48,671 nucleotides of DNA from Chitinophagales bacterium (GTDB taxonomy: Bacteria; Bacteroidota; Bacteroidia; Chitinophagales; JADIYW01): contig JADKZZ010000018.1 in NCBI GenBank assembly GCA_020848475.1, positions 1-48,671 of the forward strand, given 5' to 3'. The notes under the pieces are model-generated. The model saw only the letters and a list, made by a program, of their open reading frames with translations, searched no databases and was not told where the DNA came from. This document shows positions 7,517 to 17,234 of this stretch, in pieces. How positions within the stretch are numbered: position 1 is the first letter of the stretch; every line of letters begins with the position of its first letter. A program made the translations under genes and the position numbers.

Positions 7517-9397
7517 TTATTCGTTTTCCATTTTTGATTTTAAATCAGAAAGTGCACTAATATCGCCTAATGTAGATTTCTCGATTTTTGAGTTCGATTT
7601 TTCTACAGCGTCTTTAGTTTTTTTAGCTGCTGCTTTTTTCTCATTGTCAACAGATTTCTTTTCTTCCAATTTCACATCTTCGTTTACACGTGTATGTGAA
7701 ACGATGATACGTTTGTCATCGCGGTCGAATTCTAACACTTTAAATGGTAATACTTCTTCTACTTCTGCAAGCTTGCCATCTTCTTTTTTGATATGACGAG
7801 TTGGTGCAAACGCTTCGATACCATAAGGCAACTGAACAACAGCACCTTTGTCTTCGCGTTTTAAAACAGTAGCTTCATGTACAGAACTGATTGGGAACAA
7901 TGATTCGAATGTATCCCATGGATCTTCTTCTAATTGTTTATGTCCTAAAACAATTTTTTTGTTTTCTACGTCGATTTCTAAAACAACAACATCCAATTCA
8001 TTTCCAACTTTTGTAAACTCAGAAGGATGGTTGTAACGTTTTGTCCAAGATAAATCAGAGATATGAATCATACCACCAACAACATCATCTAGCTCAACAA
8101 ATACACCGTAAGGCGTGATGTTTTTCACCAATCCTTTCATTTTGCTACCTACTGGATATTTTTCTGCGATGTGTTTCCAAGGATCTTCTTGCATTTGTTT
8201 TAAACTCAATGACATTTTGCGTTCATCTTTGTCTAATGTTACAACAACTGCTTCGAACTCATCACCTAATTTGAAGAAATCACGAGAGTTAATTGGTTGA
8301 TTGCTCCAAGTCACTTCAGAAACGTGGATTAAACCTTCAACACCTGGAACGATTTCTAAGAAAGAACCATAATCTTCGATATTAACGATTTTACCTTTTA
8401 CTTTAGCACCAACTTCGATACCTTCTGGCAATGAATCCCAAGGATGAGCTTGTAATTGTTTTAAACCTAAAGAGATACGTTTTTTATTGTCATCATAGTC
8501 AATTACTACAACTTGTAGTTTTTGATCCATTTTCAATACTTCATTTGGATGGTTGATACGACCCCAAGAAATATCAGTGATATACAACAAACCATCAACA
8601 CCACCTAAGTCGATGAATGCACCGAAATCAGTAATATTTTTGATTGTACCTTCTAATACTTGACCTTTTTCTAATTTGCCAATGATTTCTTGACGTTGTG
8701 ATTCTAAATCGCTTTCGATTAAAGCTTTGTGAGAAACAACGGCATTTTTGATAGTCTCGTTGATTTTCACCACTTTGAATTCCATTGTTTTACCAACAAA
8801 TTGGTCGTAATCTGTGATAGGTTTAACATCAATTTGAGAACCTGGTAAGAATGTTTCCATTCCATATAAATCAACGATTAAGCCACCTTTTGTTTTGCTG
8901 ATAACACGTCCTTTTACAACGATATCTTTAGCATTTGCTTCGCAGATATAATCCCAAGCTTTTGTCAATTTTGCTTTTTTGCGAGAAAGGATAAGTTGAC
9001 CTTTTTTGTTTTCTTTGTTTTCTACATAAACATCTACTTCATCTCCAATTTTCAAATCAGGTGTATCTTTAAACTCTGATTTTGAAATCATACCATCAGA
9101 TTTGAAACCGATATTTAAGATAACATCTGCATCTGTAATACCTGTAACAATTGCTTTTACAATTTCGTTGTCTTCAACTTGTTTAAATGTTTGATCATAA
9201 AGCGTTTCTAACTCAGCAATTTTTTCTTTTGAATACTGGTTAGCACCTCTTTTGCTCACGTTCCAATCGAACTCTTCTGTTTTTGAAACTGGGATTTTGA
9301 TATCCGCAACTTCCCGTTCGATTACTTCTTTTTCTTTGTGTGTCGGAATGATGTCTTCATTTGCATCAATTGCCGGAATTTCTGGTTTGTCTGTCAA
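7517..9397 (-). CDS. rpsA: 30S ribosomal protein bS1
   Basis: A ribosomal RNA/mRNA-binding protein that helps load mRNAs on the 30S subunit. The 626-residue protein is built of tandem S1 (OB-fold) repeats, visible from repeated blocks such as GTIKNITDFGAFIDLGGVDG, KGKIVNIEDYGSFLEI and KGLVKNITPYGVFVEL, each followed by GLIHVSE/GMIHISDLSW. There appear to be six repeats. The N-terminus is acidic and the C-terminus is a lysine/glutamate-rich low-complexity tail, usual in Bacteroidota. It is monocistronic, with a long leader if the -7 box at 9527-9534 is used. Confidence 0.95.
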   Translation of the reverse strand: MTDKPEIPAIDANEDIIPTHKEKEVIEREVADIKIPVSKTEEFDWNVSKRGANQYSKEKIAELETLYDQTFKQVEDNEIVKAIVTGITDADVILNIGFKSDGMISKSEFKDTPDLKIGDEVDVYVENKENKKGQLILSRKKAKLTKAWDYICEANAKDIVVKGRVISKTKGGLIVDLYGMETFLPGSQIDVKPITDYDQFVGKTMEFKVVKINETIKNAVVSHKALIESDLESQRQEIIGKLEKGQVLEGTIKNITDFGAFIDLGGVDGLLYITDISWGRINHPNEVLKMDQKLQVVVIDYDDNKKRISLGLKQLQAHPWDSLPEGIEVGAKVKGKIVNIEDYGSFLEIVPGVEGLIHVSEVTWSNQPINSRDFFKLGDEFEAVVVTLDKDERKMSLSLKQMQEDPWKHIAEKYPVGSKMKGLVKNITPYGVFVELDDVVGGMIHISDLSWTKRYNHPSEFTKVGNELDVVVLEIDVENKKIVLGHKQLEEDPWDTFESLFPISSVHEATVLKREDKGAVVQLPYGIEAFAPTRHIKKEDGKLAEVEEVLPFKVLEFDRDDKRIIVSHTRVNEDVKLEEKKSVDNEKKAAAKKTKDAVEKSNSKIEKSTLGDISALSDLKSKMENE

Positions 9398-9526
9398 AAC
9401 TGACTAATTTAAAAGGTTAATAAATAATAATCTCACCATTTTGATGTGCAAGTATTCTAGTTTTGAGCATTCAACAAGAATTACAATGTTGAAGCATTTA
9501 GAAGAATCGACTCAAAAAATGGACTG

Positions 9527-9534
9527 CAAAGATA
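9527..9534 (-). promoter_or_regulatory. Candidate -7 box for rpsA
   Basis: Plus-strand CAAAGATA is TATCTTTG on the coding strand, the same -7 octamer seen before the tRNA pair and rpsF. It would give an rpsA leader of roughly 120 nt. No clear -33 TTG is seen. Confidence 0.45.
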
Positions 9535-9688
9535 CGACTAAATCAATTAAAATGAAGGAAATAGCTCTAAAATATGTTCATTTCCCTATAAATTAATGCG
9601 ATTTTAACAAAAACAAGCTGTTTTTAGCACGAGATATTTGCTTATGCAATTGCAATTATTATTTAACCAATCACATATTAGGCTAAAA

Positions 9689-9707
9689 CATGTCGTTAAA
9701 AGACATG
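9689..9707. repeat. Palindrome CATGTC-N7-GACATG upstream of purH
   Basis: A perfect 6 bp inverted repeat with a 7 bp spacer, ending about 65 bp upstream of the candidate purH -7 box. The size suits a dimeric regulator site. It does not resemble the gammaproteobacterial PurR operator, and no protein partner can be named. Confidence 0.4.
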
Positions 9708-9772
9708 ATTCGCGTATAAAACCTTAACAAATCATTTACTCTTAATAACAGCGATATTCACTAATAAGCGCG

Positions 9773-9780
9773 TATTTTTG
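9773..9780 (+). promoter_or_regulatory. Candidate -7 box for purH
   Basis: TATTTTTG matches TAnnTTTG exactly, 20 bp upstream of the purH ATG. There is no TTG at the -33 distance, so the assignment is moderate. Confidence 0.4.
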
Positions 9781-9800
9781 CGCCAAATTTCCGTCATTTT

Positions 9801-11336
9801 ATGAAAAAAATAAAAAGTGCATTAATCTCTGTTTACTACAAAGATGGTTTAGATATTTTAATTCATACACTTGCTAAGCAAGGTGTTGTGTTTTACTCGA
9901 CAGGTGGCACGCAAGCATTTATCGAAAACCTCGGATATACAGTAATTCCAGTAGAAGAACTAACGTCTTATCCAAGTATTTTAGGTGGACGAGTAAAAAC
10001 GCTGCATCCAAAAGTTTTTGGCGGAATTCTAGCACGCAGAGAAAATGCAGATGATTTAGCACAACTAAAACAATATGCAATTCCTGAGCTCGATTTAGTA
10101 GTTGTGGATTTGTATCCTTTTGAAGAAACTGTAAAAAATCAAAGTACACTTTTTGCAGGTGAGCTAACGTCCGAAATTATAGAAAAAATAGATATTGGCG
10201 GCATTTCCTTAATACGTGCGGCAGCCAAAAACTTCAGCGATACGGTAATCGTTTCTCAGAAAAATCAATATGGCATTCTTGCTCAATTTTTAGAAGAAAA
10301 CGACGGTAATACAACACTAAGTTTTCGCCAAGAATTTGCAAAGCAAGCATTTGCTGTAAGCTCACATTACGACACGCTCATTCATCGTTATTTTTCATTG
10401 CAACAAGCGAATGAAACCTTTAAAGAAAGCTACTTACAAGGCGAGACCTTAAGATATGGCGAAAATCCGCATCAAGCTGGTTTTTATTATGGAAATATCA
10501 ATGATGTATTTGATATTTTAAATGGCAAGCAATTATCGTACAATAACTTGGTGGATATTGATGCCGCGGTACATTTAATAAGTGAATTTTCAGAAACAAC
10601 ATTTGCTGTTTTAAAACACACGAATGCTTGTGGCGTTGCAAGCAAACCAAGTGTTTTAGAAGCATGGAAAGCGGCATTCGCAGCTGACACCATATCTGCT
10701 TTTGGTGGTGTGTTAATTACAAATGCCAGCATCGACATTGCAACAGCAGAAGAGATAGATAAATTATTTTTTGAGGTATTAATTGCACCAGATTTTTCAG
10801 CAGAAGCCTTGCAAATATTAATGAAAAAGAAAAATAGAATCTTGCTAAAACAAAAACTATTTAATTTTCCAAATAAACAATTCAAATCCTTATTGAATGG
10901 TGTAATTACACAAGATTTTGATAAAAAAATTGAAAGTAGCGATGAGCTAAAAACCGTTACTACTATTGCACCTACATCTCAACAAGTGGAGGATTTATTA
11001 TTTGCCAATAAAATTGCAAAACATCTAAAATCGAATACCATCGTTTTAGCAAGAGACAAGCAATTAATTGCAATGGGCTGTGGCCAAACTTCACGCGTTG
11101 ATGCCTTACAACAAGCCATACACAAAGCAACCGCTTTTGGCTTTAGTTTACAAGGTGCTGTTATGGCAAGTGATGCCTTTTTTCCATTTCCTGATTGCGT
11201 GGAAATAGCTGATAAAGCTGGTATTTCTGCGGTTATTCATCCTGGAGGAAGCATCAAAGATCAAGATTCAATTGACTATTGCAATGCCCATCAAATGACA
11301 ATGGTATTGACAGGTATTAGGCATTTTAAGCATTAA
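9801..11336 (+). CDS. purH: Bifunctional AICAR formyltransferase / IMP cyclohydrolase
   Basis: Catalyses the last two steps of de novo IMP synthesis. The 511-residue protein starts with the IMP cyclohydrolase (MGS-like) domain (ALISVYYKDGL, FYSTGGTQAFIENLG, GGRVKTLHPKVFGGIL; about 1-190). The AICAR transformylase domain follows (LRYGENPHQAGFYYG near 215, FAVLKHTNACGVA near 270, SDAFFPFPDCVE near 455, HPGGSIKDQDSI near 480). Length and domain order are standard. It is followed by the mreB operon after 192 bp, with no clear terminator between. Confidence 0.96.
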   Translation: MKKIKSALISVYYKDGLDILIHTLAKQGVVFYSTGGTQAFIENLGYTVIPVEELTSYPSILGGRVKTLHPKVFGGILARRENADDLAQLKQYAIPELDLVVVDLYPFEETVKNQSTLFAGELTSEIIEKIDIGGISLIRAAAKNFSDTVIVSQKNQYGILAQFLEENDGNTTLSFRQEFAKQAFAVSSHYDTLIHRYFSLQQANETFKESYLQGETLRYGENPHQAGFYYGNINDVFDILNGKQLSYNNLVDIDAAVHLISEFSETTFAVLKHTNACGVASKPSVLEAWKAAFAADTISAFGGVLITNASIDIATAEEIDKLFFEVLIAPDFSAEALQILMKKKNRILLKQKLFNFPNKQFKSLLNGVITQDFDKKIESSDELKTVTTIAPTSQQVEDLLFANKIAKHLKSNTIVLARDKQLIAMGCGQTSRVDALQQAIHKATAFGFSLQGAVMASDAFFPFPDCVEIADKAGISAVIHPGGSIKDQDSIDYCNAHQMTMVLTGIRHFKH

Positions 11337-11485
11337 TTGTTTATATATTTAATTTTTAAAAAGCGAATAATCTTTTAAGAAAGCAAATAGATTAGTCCTT
11401 ATGTATTTGTAAAATCAAGGAATTTGCTGATTAGTTATTAAAAATTAAATTTTCGATTCACGATTATTATATCATTTATAAATCT

Positions 11486-11493
11486 TACTTTTG
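11486..11493 (+). promoter_or_regulatory. Candidate -7 box for the mreB operon
   Basis: TACTTTTG matches TAnnTTTG, about 36 bp upstream of the mreB ATG. No TTG is found at the -33 distance. Confidence 0.45.
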
Positions 11494-11528
11494 TTCATTA
11501 ATTAGAACAATAGTTTAAGCGTAGAAAA

Positions 11529-12551
11529 ATGGGATTATTTAGCTTCCTGAACAAAGAAATAGCGATTGACCTTGGAACGGCAAACACACTAATCATTTAC
11601 AAAGATCAAGTAGTGGTAGATGAGCCCTCCATTGTTGCCATAGACAAAAAGACTAATCAAGTCATTGCAGTTGGACAAAAAGCAATGTTGATGCATGAAA
11701 AAACACATGCAAATATTGAGACCATCAGACCATTGAAGGACGGAGTAATTGCCGATTTTACAGCAGCAGAAGCGATGATACGTGGTTTTATTGCCATGAT
11801 TACTGATGGAAACAGATGGTTTAGACCATCATTAACCATGATTATTTGTATTCCATCAGGTGTAACAGAAGTAGAAAAGCGTGCTGTAATTGAAAGTGCG
11901 GAACACGCGAATGCACGAGAACGCTATTTGATTCACGAGCCAATGGCTGGCGCACTTGGTATTGGTTTAGACGTAGAGCTTCCTGAAGGAAATATGATTA
12001 TTGATATTGGTGGCGGAACAACTGATGTTGCTGTTATCGCATTATCTGGTATTGTCACAGACCAATCTATACGTGTAGCTGGCGACGACTTTACATTAGA
12101 CATTGTTGAATATATTAAACGCCAGCACAACATATTAATTGGTGAGCGTACTGCGGAACAAGTAAAAATTCATGTAGGCTCTGCCTTGCAAGATTTAGAA
12201 TCACCACCAGAGGACTTTGCAGTACATGGCCGAGATTTATTAACAGGCATTCCTAAACAAGTTACAGTGGCTTACTCTGAAATTGCAGGTTGTTTGGATA
12301 AGTCTATTTCAAAAATAGAAGAAGCCATTATGAAAGCCTTAGAGTCAACACCACCAGAATTAGCATCAGACATTTATCGCAAAGGAATTTACCTGACAGG
12401 TGGCGGTGCATTATTGCGTGGTTTAGACAAACGAATAGCTATGAAAACAAAATTACCGGTAAAAGTTGCAGACGATCCACTTCGTGCAGTAGTGCGTGGT
12501 ACTGGCATCGCATTAAAAAACAGACACCGTTATACGTTCCTGATGAGTTAA
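11529..12551 (+). CDS. mreB: Rod shape-determining actin homologue MreB
   Basis: A cytoplasmic actin-like ATPase that forms filaments under the inner membrane and positions the elongation machinery. Its 340 residues include phosphate-1 EIAIDLGTANTLIIY near 10-24, the phosphate-2 motif MIIDIGGGTTDVAVIAL near 157, and the adenosine motif IYLTGGGALLRGLDK near 288. It is the first gene of mreB-mreC-mreD-PBP2-rodA; mreC follows after 4 bp. Confidence 0.97.
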   Translation: MGLFSFLNKEIAIDLGTANTLIIYKDQVVVDEPSIVAIDKKTNQVIAVGQKAMLMHEKTHANIETIRPLKDGVIADFTAAEAMIRGFIAMITDGNRWFRPSLTMIICIPSGVTEVEKRAVIESAEHANARERYLIHEPMAGALGIGLDVELPEGNMIIDIGGGTTDVAVIALSGIVTDQSIRVAGDDFTLDIVEYIKRQHNILIGERTAEQVKIHVGSALQDLESPPEDFAVHGRDLLTGIPKQVTVAYSEIAGCLDKSISKIEEAIMKALESTPPELASDIYRKGIYLTGGGALLRGLDKRIAMKTKLPVKVADDPLRAVVRGTGIALKNRHRYTFLMS

Positions 12552-12555
12552 ACAA

Positions 12556-13380
12556 ATGCGTAGCATATACTATTTATTTACTCGATTTTATGTGCTCATA
12601 TTTTTTGTGATATTAGAAGCGTTTGCGCTCTCGCTTATTTTCAAAAGCAATACGTATCAAGAAGTAAAATTCCTCAATACATCAGGAAATATCACAGGAA
12701 CATTTGTAAACTATTTAAATAGCATTAAGCATTTTATTCACTTAGGTTCCACCAACAGCATACTGCTTGAAGAAAATACTCGTTTAAAAAACCAATTATA
12801 TTTTCAGAATAAATATCCCAGCGATTCTTCATTACCAAAAAATTCTACAGCCTACAAATTCGAGTATATTCCTGCTAAAATAGTAAATAACACTATTAAC
12901 AAAAGTATCAACTACATTACAATAGACAAAGGAAGCAAAGATGGTGTGGAAAAAGGTTTAGGCGTAATTAGTAGTAATGGTGTTGTTGGAATTATCACTA
13001 ATGTTTCGACCAATTATTCTTTATTGATGTCGGTTATAAGTGTTAAAACATTAATAGGCGTTCGACACAAAAAGACAAATGCACTTGGCAACCTAAGGTG
13101 GAATGCTGAAAATCCATTTATACTACAAGTAGATGGCTTTAGTAAAACATTGCCTATTAAAAAGAACGATACCATTGTTACTGCAGGTTTCTCTTCTATT
13201 TTTCCGCCAGATATACCTGTTGCTTTTGTTAAAAATATAGAAGCAGATGAGAGTACAAGTTTCTTTAATTTAGATGTCAAATTAAGCAACAACATCAGCT
13301 CCTTGAGTTATGTATATATTGTAAAAAACGAAAAGAAAAAAGAATTAGATTCTCTTCAAACTTTAATAGCAAATGAATAG
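12556..13380 (+). CDS. mreC: Rod shape-determining protein MreC
   Basis: A bitopic periplasmic protein that links MreB and MreD to PBP2. The 274 residues show an N-terminal membrane segment (about 8-28), a short coiled-coil region (ILLEENTRLKNQLYFQ, about 73-88) and the beta-sheet MreC core (YITIDKGSKDGVEKGLGVIS, VVGIITNVSTNYS). It is located between mreB and mreD, with its 3' end overlapping mreD by 8 bp. Confidence 0.93.
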   Translation: MRSIYYLFTRFYVLIFFVILEAFALSLIFKSNTYQEVKFLNTSGNITGTFVNYLNSIKHFIHLGSTNSILLEENTRLKNQLYFQNKYPSDSSLPKNSTAYKFEYIPAKIVNNTINKSINYITIDKGSKDGVEKGLGVISSNGVVGIITNVSTNYSLLMSVISVKTLIGVRHKKTNALGNLRWNAENPFILQVDGFSKTLPIKKNDTIVTAGFSSIFPPDIPVAFVKNIEADESTSFFNLDVKLSNNISSLSYVYIVKNEKKKELDSLQTLIANE

Positions 13381-13882
13381 CAAATACTTCATCACTAATG
13401 CCATTCGTTTTGTATTGCTTATTGCATTACAAATATTGCTATTAAATGAACTTCCATTTGGGAGAGCTTATCTAATGGTATATCCTTTGGCTATTTTACT
13501 TTTGCCGGTTTTTACACCACGTATCACGGTTTTATTCTTAGGTTTTTTTACAGGACTAACTATCGATATATTTAGTAATGGCGGTGGTTTACATGCGGCT
13601 TCGCTCACAGCAATTGCCGATGCTCGCAGCTATATTCTCGATACTTTTCAACCACGCTCAGGCTGGGACAAATTAGATGTTCCCAATCTATCAAGTCAAG
13701 GTTATGTTTGGTTCTTCTATTATTCATTAATATTATTTTCTATTCATCATTTTCTATATTTCTTTTTAGAAGTTTTCTCGTTTGCTAATTTTTTCTCCAC
13801 TATATTTAAGATAATTATCAGTCTATTTGGCTCTCTTGTTGTAGTTTGGATGACAAGTCTATTTTTTAAGCGCAGTAAATAA
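13373..13882 (+). CDS. mreD: Rod shape-determining protein MreD (membrane)
   Basis: A 169-residue polytopic inner-membrane protein with about five hydrophobic segments and the MreD-like FFTGLTIDIFSNGGGLHA block near residues 60-77. The sequence itself is weakly diagnostic. The call rests mainly on size, topology and the invariant position between mreC and the PBP2 gene. It overlaps mreC by 8 bp, implying translational coupling. Confidence 0.85.
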   Translation: MNSKYFITNAIRFVLLIALQILLLNELPFGRAYLMVYPLAILLLPVFTPRITVLFLGFFTGLTIDIFSNGGGLHAASLTAIADARSYILDTFQPRSGWDKLDVPNLSSQGYVWFFYYSLILFSIHHFLYFFLEVFSFANFFSTIFKIIISLFGSLVVVWMTSLFFKRSK

Positions 13883-13899
13883 AACGAGAACACCATTTT

Positions 13900-15918
13900 A
13901 TGCAACGAGGAAATGAAAGCGGCATTTTAGAAAAAGCAATCTATTTTGCAGCCATCGTGCTTGTTGTCAAACTATTTTTTCTACAAGTTCTCACACCAGA
14001 ATATAAACTAAAAGCACACGACAATGTGGTGAAAAAAATAACAGTCTATCCTTCGCGCGGATTAATTATCGATAGGAATGGAAAAGTAATGGTGTACAAT
14101 GGCGCTGTTTATGATATTTTGGTGCAGTGGAATATCACAAAAAACTTAGACACACTCAGACTTTGTGAGTTATTAAATACCGATGTAGATTTTGTCCGAA
14201 AAAAATTAGATGAGATAAAACGTACTACACCAAATAAACCAACACCTTTCATTAAGCTATTAGATCCTCAAACCTTCGCACGTTTTCAAGAGCATTTATT
14301 TGAATTTCCATCTTTTACATTTCAAGTAAGAACAGTGCGCCGATATCCATATCACAGTGGTGCTGCTGTATTTGGATATTTAAGTGAGGTGACCGAAAAT
14401 AATATTCAACAATCTGGTGGTTATTATGAATTAGGTGACTATATGGGAACGACTGGAATAGAGCAATATTATGACAGTTTATTGCGTGGCGAAAAAGGAT
14501 ATACTTTCCAAGTCGTAGATGTAAAAAACACATACAAAGGAAAATATAAAAATGGTAAAGAAGATAAAATACCTATTGCTGGTTGGGACATGTACGCTGG
14601 TCTTGATGCTGAACTTCAAGAATATGGTGAAAAATTAATGAAAGGAAAAGTAGGCGGCATAATTGCTATCGAACCTGCGACAGGTGAAGTATTGGCATAC
14701 GTTAGCAGTCCTGGTTATGATCCAAATTTATTGACAGGCAGATATCGACGTTATAATTTTAATGTATTATTTAAAAACTACTATAAACCATTGTTAAACC
14801 GACCAATCCAAGCGATGTATCCACCTGGCTCTACATTTAAAGCCGCTGCCGCTTTGGTGACATTGCAAAGTCATACACATGAAGAGAAATGGCATTGGTT
14901 TTGTCCTGGTGGCTATCGTGTTGGCAGCCACACGGTAAACTGTCACGGCTCGCATGGTATTCCTGATGTGCAGACTGCTTTACAATATTCTTGCAATTCC
15001 TATTTCTGTAAAGTCTATAATGATTTCATTATGGATTCGATTTATAAAACGCCCGCCATTGGCTATCAAAAATGGTGGGACATGATGAGTGTTTTTGGAT
15101 ATGGGAAAAAATTAGGAATTGATTTAAAAGGAGAAAAAAGAGGCAACCTGCCAAGTGTTAAATATTATAATAAAATATTTGGTGAAGGCAAATGGCGTGC
15201 TGCAACTGTTATTTCTAATTCTATTGGGCAAGGTGAAGTGTTGGCAACACCATTGCAAATTGCTAATGCGATGGCGATTATTGCCAACAAAGGATATTAT
15301 ATTACACCAAAAATAAGTCGCTACTTTGTAAAAGATAAAAAGATAAGAAAGCCGAAAACACAAAAAATTCAAACAGGCATCGATACTGTATATTATAGAT
15401 ATGTAACTGATGGACTTGAAAAAGTAGTGCAAGCTGGTACCGCAAGAATTGCACAGATTCCTGGTATTAGCTTTTGCGGAAAAACAGGAACAGCACAAAA
15501 TCCACATGGAAAAGATCACTCCATATTTTCTGGCTTTGCACCAAAAGACAATCCTAAAATTGCAATTGCCGTATTCGTAGAAAATGCAGGATTTGGCGCT
15601 ACTTATGCTGCACCTATTGCATCGCTAATGGTAGAAAAATATTTGAATGACACCATCGCAAAAAAAAGAATACCACTGCAAGAGCGTATGTTTAAAGCCA
15701 GAATCATTAATGAAGAATTGAAAGTTGGCGTACCTAAAACGCCAGAACAAATTAGGCAAGATTCTTTAGCAAAAGAGAAAATAAGAAAAGACAGAATTAA
15801 ATTTGTAGAAGACTCTATCAAAACGGCAAAAGAAAAAGATAAAAATAAAACGACACCTAAAACAAAAAAAGACAGCGTACTATTTATTAAAAAAGAAGAC
15901 GATATCTTTCAAGAATAA
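13900..15918 (+). CDS. mrdA: Penicillin-binding protein 2 (elongation transpeptidase)
   Basis: A class B PBP that cross-links peptidoglycan during side-wall growth. The 672 residues comprise an N-terminal membrane anchor (about 11-30), a dimerisation/pedestal domain (SRGLIIDRNGKVMVYN, about 52-67) and the transpeptidase domain with all three signatures: STFK (S311 nucleophile, K314), SCN (S364-N366) and KTG (528-530). A lysine-rich low-complexity tail of about 60 residues follows the catalytic domain and should be periplasmic. It sits between mreD and rodA, with rodA starting 1 bp after its stop. Confidence 0.95.
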   Translation: MQRGNESGILEKAIYFAAIVLVVKLFFLQVLTPEYKLKAHDNVVKKITVYPSRGLIIDRNGKVMVYNGAVYDILVQWNITKNLDTLRLCELLNTDVDFVRKKLDEIKRTTPNKPTPFIKLLDPQTFARFQEHLFEFPSFTFQVRTVRRYPYHSGAAVFGYLSEVTENNIQQSGGYYELGDYMGTTGIEQYYDSLLRGEKGYTFQVVDVKNTYKGKYKNGKEDKIPIAGWDMYAGLDAELQEYGEKLMKGKVGGIIAIEPATGEVLAYVSSPGYDPNLLTGRYRRYNFNVLFKNYYKPLLNRPIQAMYPPGSTFKAAAALVTLQSHTHEEKWHWFCPGGYRVGSHTVNCHGSHGIPDVQTALQYSCNSYFCKVYNDFIMDSIYKTPAIGYQKWWDMMSVFGYGKKLGIDLKGEKRGNLPSVKYYNKIFGEGKWRAATVISNSIGQGEVLATPLQIANAMAIIANKGYYITPKISRYFVKDKKIRKPKTQKIQTGIDTVYYRYVTDGLEKVVQAGTARIAQIPGISFCGKTGTAQNPHGKDHSIFSGFAPKDNPKIAIAVFVENAGFGATYAAPIASLMVEKYLNDTIAKKRIPLQERMFKARIINEELKVGVPKTPEQIRQDSLAKEKIRKDRIKFVEDSIKTAKEKDKNKTTPKTKKDSVLFIKKEDDIFQE

Positions 15919-15919
15919 C

Positions 15920-17194
15920 ATGCAAGCAAATAAACGAGCATACGATCCGATTGACAGTACTGTTTTGTATTGTTATTTATTCTTAGTCATATTAGGCATC
16001 ATGTCTATTTTTGCCACAGAATATAATGGTGTGCTTGGCGATACTTTTCTCAGTTTCAAACACAGCTATATTCGTCAAGCCATTTTTGCCATTGCCTCAG
16101 GGTTGATGTTTTTTACCATCTTAGGATTTGACAGAAGGATATTGCAACTCATCTCCTATCCAATGTATGGCTTGATTTTATTACTGCTCTTATCTGTTTT
16201 TGTTTTTGGTGAGCGAACGAAAGGTGACCAAAACTGGATTAATCTCGGATTTTTCAAACTTCAACCATCTGAGTTTGCAAAATTTGCAACGGCAATGGCA
16301 CTTGCTAAATATTTCGACACTCCATCAATGCGCTTTGTGACACGCAAAGAACAACTCACTGCCTATGCTATCATTGGATTGCCTTTATTAATGGTAATGG
16401 CGCAAGGCGATGCTGGCTCCAGCTTAGTATTTGCTGCTTTTATTTTTGTGCTTAACAGAGAAGGTTTATCTGATTTATATATCTACTTAGGATTGTATGT
16501 CATTGCCGTGTCTGTCCTTTCGCTTATCATCAATCAATACATTATTATCGGCATTAGCGTAGTCTTGTTTTTAGGTTTAATTTATTGGAATTGGATGAAT
16601 AAGCAACTCGTAAAAATTTTAACCATCGTGATGATAGGGACTTGCATATACACATCATCTGTAAGTTATATTTTTAATAATGTATTAGAAAAACATCAAC
16701 GCGATAGAATCAATGTAATATTAGGTAAAGAATTGACAAAAGAAGCGAAACGTGGCGTTGCCTATAATCTCAATCAGTCCAAGATTGCCATTGGCTCAGG
16801 TGGCATTATTGGGAAAGGCTATTTGCAAGGCACACAAACAAGATATAATTATGTACCAGAAACCAGCACCGACTTTATCTTTTCAGCAATTGGTGAAGAG
16901 TGGGGATTTTTAGGCGCAGTCGTATTGATTTTTGTGTACACTACCATGCTATTACGGCTTTTGTGGCTCGCCGAACGGCAACGAAGTCCATACGGTAGAG
17001 TATATATCTATTCTGTTGTTGCTATCATATTTACGCACGTCGTCATCAACATAGGTATGACTATTGGTTTATTACCTGTTATTGGTATTCCATTGCCATT
17101 GCTAAGTTATGGCGGTTCATCTTTATTATCTTTTACGTTTATGATTGCAACAGCTTTAAAATTAGATAGCGAACGCAGAATGACCATGCGTTAA
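15920..17194 (+). CDS. rodA: SEDS peptidoglycan glycosyltransferase RodA
   Basis: A polytopic SEDS-family glycosyltransferase that polymerises lipid II with PBP2. The 424-residue protein has about ten membrane segments and the family blocks NWINLGFFKLQPSEFAKFA near residue 104, AQGDAGSSLVFAAF near 154, VPETSTDFIFSAIGEEWGF near 313 and a C-terminal GIPLPLLSYGGSSLL. It is the last gene of the mre operon and starts 1 bp after the PBP2 stop. Confidence 0.95.
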   Translation: MQANKRAYDPIDSTVLYCYLFLVILGIMSIFATEYNGVLGDTFLSFKHSYIRQAIFAIASGLMFFTILGFDRRILQLISYPMYGLILLLLLSVFVFGERTKGDQNWINLGFFKLQPSEFAKFATAMALAKYFDTPSMRFVTRKEQLTAYAIIGLPLLMVMAQGDAGSSLVFAAFIFVLNREGLSDLYIYLGLYVIAVSVLSLIINQYIIIGISVVLFLGLIYWNWMNKQLVKILTIVMIGTCIYTSSVSYIFNNVLEKHQRDRINVILGKELTKEAKRGVAYNLNQSKIAIGSGGIIGKGYLQGTQTRYNYVPETSTDFIFSAIGEEWGFLGAVVLIFVYTTMLLRLLWLAERQRSPYGRVYIYSVVAIIFTHVVINIGMTIGLLPVIGIPLPLLSYGGSSLLSFTFMIATALKLDSERRMTMR

Positions 17195-17234
17195 ACAAGT
17201 GCTTAATTATTTCATTATATAATGAGTAAAAACT

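Larger units (their letters stand above)
9398..9800. other. Divergent intergenic region rpsA / purH
   Basis: 403 bp with no convincing ORF. It holds a candidate rpsA -7 box (9527-9534, minus strand), a candidate purH -7 box (9773-9780, plus strand), an AT-rich inverted repeat AAAAACA-AGC-TGTTTTT (9609-9625) and a perfect palindrome CATGTC-N7-GACATG (9689-9707). The latter could be an operator or a small hairpin upstream of purH. Confidence 0.6.
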
